From NCBI GenBank assembly GCA_902479095.1, contig CABSNL010000018.1:1-34757 (forward strand): 34,757 nt of DNA. Direction: 5' to 3'. The notes beneath the pieces are model-generated. The model made no database searches. It saw only the letters and a list, made by a program, of their open reading frames with translations, and was not told the DNA's origin. Shown here piece after piece: positions 25,153 to 31,420 of this stretch; positions within the stretch are counted from its first letter, which is position 1; each line of letters begins with the position of its first letter. The translations under genes were made by a program, and so were the position numbers. Source of the DNA: an uncultured Collinsella sp. GTDB lineage: Bacteria > Actinomycetota > Coriobacteriia > Coriobacteriales > Coriobacteriaceae.

Positions 25153-25171
25153 GGTGGGCCATGTGTCCCAT
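25153..25171. promoter_or_regulatory. Palindromic 19-nt repeat, copy 2 (candidate operator)
   Basis: Identical to 24161-24179. It lies 224 nt upstream of the 24330-24929 lipoprotein start and 56 nt upstream of the fchA -35 box, so either gene could be its target. Confidence 0.45.
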
Positions 25172-25226
25172 GTTTGCGTTGGCATGGCCTATCGTGTGCC
25201 ATAGAAATCCGCGATGGCCAGGTGCG

Positions 25227-25255
25227 CTGACGCTCATGTACTTATGGGCTAGACT
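25227..25255 (+). promoter_or_regulatory. Promoter of fchA-folD
   Basis: CTGACG (25227-25232) and TAGACT (25250-25255) are separated by 17 nt; each matches 4 of 6 consensus bases. The transcript would begin near 25262. Confidence 0.5.
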
Positions 25256-25278
25256 TAGCACCATTATGTGATTGATGC

Positions 25279-25304
25279 GGTCGGACGGCGGTTGCCGCCC
25301 GACC
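25279..25304 (+). promoter_or_regulatory. Strong hairpin in the fchA 5' leader
   Basis: GGTCGG-a-CGGC (25279-25289) pairs with GCCG-c-CCGACC (25294-25304) with a 4-nt loop and one mismatch. It falls about 20 nt after the predicted transcript start and 28 nt before the start codon. No T-run follows, so it may affect stability or translation rather than terminate. Confidence 0.5.
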
Positions 25305-25332
25305 GATGTATATGACTTGAAGGTGCATGCGT

Positions 25333-25965
25333 ATGAGCCAAGAGATGATGGACAAGACCTGCCGCGGGTTTGCCGAGGCGCTTGCCGCGCGCGAGCCGGT
25401 TCCCGGCGGTGGCAGCGCGAGCGCCTTTGTGGGCGCGCTGGGCGCCTCGCTGTGCGGAATGGTTGCCCGCTACGGTGCGACCAATCCCGCGCTTGCTGAT
25501 CGTGCGGATGACCTGGCGCGCGCGTTTGCTCAGGCTGATGAGCTGTCCCAGGAGCTTGTCGAGTTGGTTGCCGAGGACGTTCGTGCCTACGGGCAGGTGT
25601 CCGCGGCGTACGGTATTTCGCGTGACGATCCGGCTCGAGCGACCGCGATTCAGGATGCGCTGCATGTGGCCGCTATGCCGCCGTATCGCATTATGGATGC
25701 CTGCGGGCGTGCGCTGGCGCTGCTCGAGGACATGGCCGACAAGGGTTCGCGTCAACTGCTGTCCGATGTGGCGTGCGGCGCCGTGTTCTGCCGCGCCGCC
25801 ATGCAAGGCGCGAGCCTGACGCTCTTTGCCAACACCACATCTATGAAAGACCGGGTGCGTGCCGAGGAGCTCGAGGCGGCGTGCGATGAGATGCTGGATA
25901 CGTGGCTGCCGCGCGCCGATGCGCTGGCGCGCCGCGCCGCCGATGCAGCCAGGAAGAGGGGATAG
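25333..25965 (+). CDS. fchA: Cyclodeaminase/cyclohydrolase family protein (FchA-type)
   Basis: A 210-aa helical protein of the formiminotransferase-cyclodeaminase C-domain family. Such stand-alone proteins act as methenyl-THF cyclohydrolase. The signature PVPGGGSASAFVGALGASLCGMV near residue 23 forms the folate-binding loop and first helix. The rest is helical (ALLEDMADKGSRQLLSDVACGAVFCRAAMQGA). GAAGG is 9 nt before the ATG at 25333; an ATG two codons earlier would leave only 3 nt. The stop is 2 nt before folD, so the two are co-translated. The pairing with a FolD lacking cyclohydrolase residues supports the cyclohydrolase role over formimino-folate deaminase. Confidence 0.88.
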   Translation: MSQEMMDKTCRGFAEALAAREPVPGGGSASAFVGALGASLCGMVARYGATNPALADRADDLARAFAQADELSQELVELVAEDVRAYGQVSAAYGISRDDPARATAIQDALHVAAMPPYRIMDACGRALALLEDMADKGSRQLLSDVACGAVFCRAAMQGASLTLFANTTSMKDRVRAEELEAACDEMLDTWLPRADALARRAADAARKRG

Positions 25966-25967
25966 CC

Positions 25968-26822
25968 ATGGCCGAGCTGCTTAAGGGTGCTCCCGTTGCC
26001 CGTGCTTTGACCGAGGAGCTCCTTGCTCGCTGCGTTGCTTTGCGCGAACGCGGCGTTGTGCCGACGCTGGCCATTGTTCGTGTGGGCGAGCGCGAGGACG
26101 ACCTGTCCTACGAGCGCGGTGCCCTCAAGCGCTGCGAGAAGGTTGGCATTGAGGCTCGCCGCGTTTTGCTTCCTGCCGATGTTTCGCAGGATGAACTGCT
26201 GGCGGCTATTAAGGACATCAATGCCAACCCCGCTGTTCATGGCTGCCTAGTGTTTCGCCCGCTGCCCGCTGGACTTGACGAGGATGCGGTTGCCGCGGCG
26301 CTCGATCCCGCCAAGGATGTTGACTCCATGACGCCGGCCTCGCTGCTTACCACGCTTTCGGGTCGTGGCGAGGGCTTTGCTCCCTGCACGGCCGAGGCCG
26401 TGTTGGCGTTGCTGGACCATTACAGTGTTGAGCTGGATGGGGCCAAGGTTGCGGTCGTCGGTCGGTCTCTGGTGATTGGTCGTCCCGTTGCCGCCATGCT
26501 TACGGCTCGCAATGCCACGGTGACGATGTGCCATACGCATACACGCGATCTTGCTGCCGAGTGCCGTTCTGCCGATATCGTTGTTGCGGCCGTTGGACGC
26601 GCGAGCACGATTGGCGCGGATGCCGTTCGCGAGGGCCAGACGATCATTGATGTTGGCATTAACTGGGACGAGGCCGCTGGCAAGCTGGTCGGGGACATCG
26701 ATTTTGATGCTGCGGAGCCGTTCGTTAACGCCATCACGCCCGTGCCGGGCGGCGTGGGGGCTGTGACCACCGCGATTCTCGCCAAACACGTGATTGAGGC
26801 GGCGGAGCGCGCATCGAAATAG
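25968..26822 (+). CDS. folD: Bifunctional-type FolD protein lacking cyclohydrolase residues
   Basis: A 284-aa methylene-THF dehydrogenase/cyclohydrolase family member. The Rossmann domain is normal (VVGRSLVIGRPVA, CHTHTRDL, PVPGGVGAVTTAIL). The folate-site Tyr48 and Asp117 (KDVD) are present. The catalytic Lys four residues after the Tyr is Ala52 (YERGALKR; the usual pattern is YxxxKxK), and the Gln of VQLPLP is Phe96 (VFRPLP). In the human enzyme these are Lys56 and Gln100, needed for cyclohydrolase. I infer a dehydrogenase with little or no cyclohydrolase activity, complemented by the adjacent fchA. The start at 25968 has GAGGGG upstream and sits 2 nt after the fchA stop. Confidence 0.92.
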   Translation: MAELLKGAPVARALTEELLARCVALRERGVVPTLAIVRVGEREDDLSYERGALKRCEKVGIEARRVLLPADVSQDELLAAIKDINANPAVHGCLVFRPLPAGLDEDAVAAALDPAKDVDSMTPASLLTTLSGRGEGFAPCTAEAVLALLDHYSVELDGAKVAVVGRSLVIGRPVAAMLTARNATVTMCHTHTRDLAAECRSADIVVAAVGRASTIGADAVREGQTIIDVGINWDEAAGKLVGDIDFDAAEPFVNAITPVPGGVGAVTTAILAKHVIEAAERASK

Positions 26823-26859
26823 GCGTTTTGGGCTGTTTGAGGGGGTTAGCTATATACCA

Positions 26860-27091
26860 CGTGGTCAAACAATGCCAAATATGAGTACTGTTGCCAAGAT
26901 AGTCACATATGTCTTACGTCATTTTGGCTTCCTAACGGTATCCATTATCGTTAGGAAGCCTATTTTATTGAACTTATGAGGAATAACGTTGTCTTGCTTT
27001 TGGGCAAATGGGGATTTTCGGCACTCGTTACAGGGAAATTTGCTGCCACTAAATTGGTGACAGTACTCATATTTGGCATTTTTTGACCACG
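26860..27091. mobile_element. 232-bp AT-rich element with 38-bp terminal inverted repeats (MITE-like)
   Basis: Bases 26860-26897 and 27054-27091 are inverted repeats of 38 bp with three mismatches, both containing AATGCCAAATATGAGTACTG. The interior is clearly AT-richer than the flanking genes and includes a second perfect hairpin (26926-26960). No transposase or convincing gene lies inside; short frames on both strands start MPNMSTV only because both ends carry the same repeat. I could not find a clear target-site duplication. It occupies most of the 355-nt gap between folD and the dipeptidase gene. Alternatives are a non-mobile palindromic repeat or a long structured RNA. Confidence 0.65.
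26926..26960. terminator. Perfect 12-bp hairpin inside the AT-rich element
   Basis: GGCTTCCTAACG (26926-26937) pairs exactly with CGTTAGGAAGCC (26949-26960), followed by TATTTTATT on the plus strand and preceded by AT-rich ATTTT. It could terminate folD transcription, or transcripts from either side. Confidence 0.55.
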
Positions 27092-27177
27092 GGGGCTGCC
27101 GAGGCCGTGGTTTCGCCCTTTTTGCGTCGAAGCGATACACTGTTGCCGTTTGATTTCTTCGCTCAAGGAGGATGCGC

Positions 27178-28701
27178 ATGCCGTGCACAACGATTTTGGT
27201 TGGTAAGAACGCGAGCTACGACGGGTCGACGCTTGTCGCGCGTAACGAGGACTCGTCCAACGGGGTGTTTGAGCCCAAGCGCATGCGCGTAGTGCATCCC
27301 GACGAGCAGCCGCGCGTCTACACGAGCGTCCTGAGTCACCTGACCGTTGAACTGCCCGATAACCCCATGCGCTACACGAGCGTCCCCGATGTTGTTCCGG
27401 GCCACGGCATCTGGGCCGAGGCCGGTTTCAACGAGCTCAATGTGGGCATGTCCGCAACCGAGACGCTCACCACCAACGAGCGCGTCCGCGGTGCCGACCC
27501 GCTTGTGGACTACGTGCCTGCCAAGGGCAACGAGGGTGAGGACGGCTATGTGCCGGCGCAGCCTGGTGGCCTGGGCGAGGAGGATATGGTGACCCTGGTC
27601 CTGCCGTATGCCAAGTCCGCCCGCGACGGCGTGCGTATCCTGGGCGACCTGCTCGAGCGCTACGGCACCTACGAGAACAACGGCATCGCCTTTAGCGACG
27701 TGGACGAGATCTGGTGGCTCGAGACCATCGGCGGCCACCACTGGATCGCCAAGCGCGTGCCCGACGACGCCTATGTAACCATGCCCAACCAGCTGGGCAT
27801 CGACAGTTTTGACCTGGATGACGCCGAGGGCGCCCAGGCCGACCACATGTGTTCCGCCGACCTGCGCTCCTGGATGGCCGAGTGGCATCTGGACCTGACG
27901 CTGGGCGTCGAGGGCTACGGCTCGGCTGCGGTCTTTAACCCGCGCGAGGCCTTTGGCTCGCACAGCGACAGCGACCACGTCTACAACACGCCGCGCGCCT
28001 GGTACATGCAGCGCTGCCTCAACCCCAGCGATGTGTGGGACGGCCCCGACGCCGACTACACGCCCGAGAGCGACGATATCCCCTGGAGCCGCGTGCCCGA
28101 GCGTAAGGTGACCATCGAGGACATCAAGTACGTGCTTTCGAGCCACTACCAGGGCACGGAGTACGACTGTTACGGCAGCAAGGGCACGCCCGCTACGCGC
28201 GGCGCTTATCGTCCCATCGGCATCAACCGCAACAGCCAGCTTGCCGTGTTGCAGCTGCGCCCCTATGCGCAGCCGGCCTACCGCGCCGTGCAGTGGATGG
28301 CGTTTGGCTCCAACTCGTTTAACGCGCTTGTGCCGCTGTACGCCAATGTCGAGACCATGCCCGAGTACTATGCCGACACGCAGGCTCGCGTAACGTCCGA
28401 AAACTTCTACTGGGCCAACCGCCTGATCGGCGCCCTGGCTGACGTCCGTTTCCATGAGTGCGGCCGCGCGGTCGAGGATTATCAGGAGAAGGTCGGTGGC
28501 ATGGGCCACAAGCAGATCCATGACGTCGACGCTGCCGTAGCCGCTCTGCCCGAGGCCGAGGCGCCTGCCGAGCTTGCAGGCGCCAACGAGGCCTTTGCCG
28601 AGCGTGTTCGCGTGGAGACCGATGCCCTGCTGGGCAAGGTGCTCTACACCACGAGCTGCGCCATGAAGAACTCTTTCGCGATGAACGACAATGTGAGGTA
28701 G
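27178..28701 (+). CDS. C69-family dipeptidase
   Basis: A 507-aa peptidase of the PepD/U34 (C69) N-terminal-nucleophile family, cleaving dipeptides. The sequence begins MPCTTILVGKNAS; Cys3 is the expected nucleophile, exposed after removal of the first residues. RNEDSSNGVFEPK, GFNELNVGMSATET and EIWWLETIGGHHWIAKRVPDDAY are family signatures. There is no signal peptide, so it is probably cytoplasmic. AAGGAGG (27165-27171) abuts an ATG at 27172 with no spacer but is 6 nt from the ATG at 27178, which also puts the Cys at the usual place. It is a single gene. Confidence 0.93.
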   Translation: MPCTTILVGKNASYDGSTLVARNEDSSNGVFEPKRMRVVHPDEQPRVYTSVLSHLTVELPDNPMRYTSVPDVVPGHGIWAEAGFNELNVGMSATETLTTNERVRGADPLVDYVPAKGNEGEDGYVPAQPGGLGEEDMVTLVLPYAKSARDGVRILGDLLERYGTYENNGIAFSDVDEIWWLETIGGHHWIAKRVPDDAYVTMPNQLGIDSFDLDDAEGAQADHMCSADLRSWMAEWHLDLTLGVEGYGSAAVFNPREAFGSHSDSDHVYNTPRAWYMQRCLNPSDVWDGPDADYTPESDDIPWSRVPERKVTIEDIKYVLSSHYQGTEYDCYGSKGTPATRGAYRPIGINRNSQLAVLQLRPYAQPAYRAVQWMAFGSNSFNALVPLYANVETMPEYYADTQARVTSENFYWANRLIGALADVRFHECGRAVEDYQEKVGGMGHKQIHDVDAAVAALPEAEAPAELAGANEAFAERVRVETDALLGKVLYTTSCAMKNSFAMNDNVR

Positions 28702-28800
28702 GGATTTCCCGTCGATCGAATAGCGCTAAAACGCTTTGTCGCTTTCACTCAATCTTGGGTACAAGAACGCCAATGCAGTTGTTTGTGATTGGAGACAACC

Positions 28801-29217
28801 ATGGTTATGAAACTCGATCAGCTTGTTAATGGCGCCATTAACGTGGGCTTTGGCGCTGCCGCCGTTGCTGTCGAAGGCGGCAAGAAGGTCCTCGACGACC
28901 TTAACACTAAAGGCGAGCAGGTCCGCAAGGACACCGCCACCCCCGATATCGCCCGCAGTGTGTCCGACATGTTCGAGCAGGCCGGCGGCACCATCTCCGA
29001 CCTGACCGAGCGTCTGGGCATGCAGGGCGAGACCGCGGCCCAGCGCGTGCTTGACGAGCTCATTCTGGCTCGCGTCCGCGTCATGACCGCCCCCGAGCGC
29101 ACGGCCTTCCTGGCCCATGTGCGCGACATCGTCGATTCGGTCGAGGACAATGTGACCTCGGTGCCCGTCGAGTCCGTTGAGCCCGACGATGCGAAGGATA
29201 CCGAAGAGGCCGAGTAG
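28801..29217 (+). CDS. Phasin-like helical protein
   Basis: A 138-aa, mostly helical protein. The first 40 residues (LDQLVNGAINVGFGAAAVAVEGGKKVLDDLNTKGEQ) resemble the N-terminus of phasin-family / PHA-regulator-like proteins: a small-residue hydrophobic helix, then a charged helix. The C-terminal 20 residues are acidic. No signal peptide is seen. GGAGA is 5 nt before the ATG. It is 8 nt upstream of the UbiB-like gene, so they form an operon and probably act together at a membrane. No PHA synthase is in the window, so a granule role is not supported here. Confidence 0.7.
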   Translation: MVMKLDQLVNGAINVGFGAAAVAVEGGKKVLDDLNTKGEQVRKDTATPDIARSVSDMFEQAGGTISDLTERLGMQGETAAQRVLDELILARVRVMTAPERTAFLAHVRDIVDSVEDNVTSVPVESVEPDDAKDTEEAE

Positions 29218-29225
29218 CAGCGCAG

Positions 29226-30989
29226 ATGGCAGATTCCACCACCGATTACAACAATCTAGATCCCTTGGGTGACGAGGCGGCGGTTGTCGATGAGGTCGAC
29301 GCCGTCGTCTCGGGCGCTCGCAAGAAGCCGCGCGCTGTCGATATGGTGCCCGAGGAGCCCGACGCGATGGCGCCGGACGAGGAATACCAGCTCACGCCGG
29401 CGGGTCGTCGCGAACGCATCGGGCAGATTGTTCGCCTGGTCAAAAAGTACCGCGTGTGGGATAACCTCACGCCGGTTCGTTTGCGCCGCCTGCTCGAGGA
29501 ACTCGGCCCCATGTTCGTCAAGATGGGACAGATTCTGGCCAACCGGTCCGAGATTCTGCCGCAACGCTTTTGCGACGAGCTGCGTCGTCTGCGCTCCGAC
29601 GTGGAGCCGGTGCCGTACGAGGTAGTGCTTCGCTGTCTGGAGGAAGAATACGGCTTGCGCCTGGGGGAGATGTTCGATGCGATCGACCCCAATCCGCTTG
29701 GTAGCGCATCGCTCGCGCAGGTGCACCGCGCTCGTCTGGTGACGGGCGAGGACGTGGCCGTCAAGGTGCAGCGCCCCGGTGCGCAGCAGGTTATGGCGCA
29801 GGACATCGATATCATCCGCTCGGTGGTGCGTATCGTTTCCAAGTTCGTCAACACCGATCAATTCGTTGACCTGCACGGCGTGGTCGAGGAGCTGTGGACC
29901 TCGTTTCGCGAGGAGACCAACTTTTTGGCCGAGGCCAAAAACCTCAATGACTTTTACGAGTTCCATAAGAGCGTTCATGGCGTGACGTGCCCTAAATCCT
30001 ATCTGGACCTGTGCACCGAACACGTGGTGGTCATGGACTACGTCGACGGCATTTCGATCGCCGATCCTGAACGCTTGGTGGCCGAGGGCTATGACTTGGA
30101 AAAGATCGGTGCCGCAATTGTCGAGGACTACTCTACGCAGGTGCTCGATGACGGTTTTTTCCATGCCGACCCGCATGCGGGAAACATCATTCTCAAGGAC
30201 GGCATCGTCTACTTTATCGACTTGGGCATGGTCGGACGCATGTCGAGTCACGATCGCGGTATCGTCAAGGACATGATTTTCGCCGTGGCCGAGGGTGACG
30301 TGCCCAAGCTCAAGGATTCGCTCATGCGCTTCGCCGTGACGCGTGGCGATTCGGCCGAGCTCGATCATTCAGCGTTTTTGTCCGACCTTGACTTTATCGT
30401 GGCTGACTTTGCGGGCCTTGACCTGAAGGATCTGGATATCGGCGAGTTTTTGACCTCGCTGTTAAACCTCGCGCGTAAGAATGACGTTGAGCTGCCGAGC
30501 GTGGTGACAATGTTCGCGCGCGGCATGGTGACGCTCGAGGGTCTGCTGACCGAGTACATGCCCAACGTCAACATGATCCAGATCATTCAGGCTCATATCA
30601 AAAACGAGAAGAGCATCTATGCCCGCATGCGCGAGATGAGCCGCGACTTTGCCGCGAGCAGCTATCGCGCGGCAAAAGGCTCGCTCGAGGCGGCCGAGTA
30701 TCTGGGCTTGGCTTCGCGTATGCTCACGCGCGGCCAGCTTAAGGTGAACACGCAGATCATGAGCAGCGATAAGGCGCTGCGACAGCTGGGCGGAATCATC
30801 GACCGCATGTCGATGGCGATTGTGATCGCCGGTCTGTTTATCGGTTCGTCGGTGGTGTACTATGCACGCATCGAGCCGGTTGTGTTTGGTATCCCAGTCA
30901 TTGGCTTTATGGGCTACGTGAGCGCGCTGGTGCTGGCGCTTATGCTGGGTCGCAATATCTGGCTCAACAGCCACGGCGGCAAGCACTAG
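29226..30989 (+). CDS. ABC1/UbiB (AarF) atypical kinase-like protein
   Basis: A 587-aa member of the UbiB/ABC1/ADCK family of membrane-linked atypical kinases or ATPases. The KxGQ motif is at 99-102 (KMGQILANRSEILP). The ATP-binding Lys180 is in VAVKVQRPG. The catalytic loop is HADPHAGN (His313, Asp315, Asn320), and the metal-binding Asp332 is in FIDLGMVG. Two C-terminal membrane helices (about 530-547 and 556-578) anchor it. An acidic, probably disordered 60-residue N-terminus precedes the domain. In other bacteria the family supports quinone synthesis or lipid homeostasis; no quinone genes are nearby. It follows the phasin-like gene by 8 nt. Confidence 0.93.
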   Translation: MADSTTDYNNLDPLGDEAAVVDEVDAVVSGARKKPRAVDMVPEEPDAMAPDEEYQLTPAGRRERIGQIVRLVKKYRVWDNLTPVRLRRLLEELGPMFVKMGQILANRSEILPQRFCDELRRLRSDVEPVPYEVVLRCLEEEYGLRLGEMFDAIDPNPLGSASLAQVHRARLVTGEDVAVKVQRPGAQQVMAQDIDIIRSVVRIVSKFVNTDQFVDLHGVVEELWTSFREETNFLAEAKNLNDFYEFHKSVHGVTCPKSYLDLCTEHVVVMDYVDGISIADPERLVAEGYDLEKIGAAIVEDYSTQVLDDGFFHADPHAGNIILKDGIVYFIDLGMVGRMSSHDRGIVKDMIFAVAEGDVPKLKDSLMRFAVTRGDSAELDHSAFLSDLDFIVADFAGLDLKDLDIGEFLTSLLNLARKNDVELPSVVTMFARGMVTLEGLLTEYMPNVNMIQIIQAHIKNEKSIYARMREMSRDFAASSYRAAKGSLEAAEYLGLASRMLTRGQLKVNTQIMSSDKALRQLGGIIDRMSMAIVIAGLFIGSSVVYYARIEPVVFGIPVIGFMGYVSALVLALMLGRNIWLNSHGGKH

Positions 30990-31040
30990 AGGCTGTGACC
31001 GTCACCGCATTCTCCTATCGCAAACAATAGCTTTTACCTT

Positions 31041-31068
31041 GGGCTTCGCCTGCGTGCGAGGCCCTTTT
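31041..31068 (+). terminator. Intrinsic terminator after the UbiB-like gene
   Basis: GGGCTTCGC (31041-31049) pairs with GCGAGGCCC (31056-31064; one G-U pair), followed by TTTT. Confidence 0.85.
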
Positions 31069-31071
31069 GCG

Positions 31072-31080
31072 TGATAGCAT
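31072..31080 (+). promoter_or_regulatory. Extended -10 promoter of the cobalamin-riboswitch transcript
   Basis: TG-A-TAGCAT at 31072-31080 is an extended -10 element directly after the terminator. Transcription would start near 31087, just before the riboswitch. An alternative is TTGACG (31082-31087) with TAGATG (31104-31109). Confidence 0.5.
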
Positions 31081-31107
31081 ATTGACGGTTTTAATCGATG
31101 GCCTAGA

Positions 31108-31283
31108 TGGTGGTGCGGAGACGCACGAATGCGCGGTTTTCCTGCGCGTTTGGGGGAATCGGGGTGCAAGTCCCCGGCTGTACCAGTAACCGTAATTCCT
31201 CTTGGCTCGGGATGTTCGCGTCGCAGATCGGACGGCGCGCCCGAGTCGTTAAGGTTAAGTCGGATCGCCTCCCATCTTGCATG
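31108..31283 (+). ncRNA. Cobalamin (B12) riboswitch
   Basis: The conserved core is clear: GGGGGAATCGGGGTGCAAG followed by TCCCCGGCTGTACCAGTAACCGTAA in two contiguous parts (about 31152-31194). This is the B12 box with its GGTG-nAA-GTCC stem and the CAGTAACCGTAA segment. The 5' part has GCGCGGTTTTCCTGCGCG. The 3' conserved strand AAGTCGGATCGCCTCCC lies at about 31257-31273. Downstream hairpins (GCGGC/GCCGC near 31290-31303, and CCCC-GA-GGGG near 31335) form a plausible expression platform before the start codon at 31421. It should repress the downstream surface protein when cobalamin is abundant. The outer boundaries are approximate. Confidence 0.93.
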
Positions 31284-31420
31284 CGGCTGCGGCGTATGCC
31301 GCCGGTGTGCATAGGGCTCTGGAGGGAAGGGGGACCCCGATGGGGGAACTCGAGCGCAACATGCGCGATGACGTGGGGCAGCTTCAAGGCAACGCTCCAA
31401 GTACAGACAGTAGGAGACAA

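Larger units (their letters stand above)
24930..25332. other. 403-nt intergenic region upstream of a lipoprotein gene and fchA
   Basis: It contains a 26-nt tandem duplication (25060-25111), the second copy of the palindromic repeat (25153-25171), the fchA promoter (25227-25255) and a leader hairpin (25279-25304). Open frames here are short and lack coding character. I see no gene. Confidence 0.6.

Noticed and set aside
24959..25264. A 101-codon minus-strand frame upstream of the lipoprotein
   Set aside because: It spans the tandem duplication and the palindromic repeat, has no ribosome-binding site and no recognisable motif.
26872..27190. Short genes starting MPNMSTV inside the AT-rich element
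   Set aside because: The shared start arises because both inverted ends carry the same sequence; the rest of each frame is unrelated and lacks coding character.
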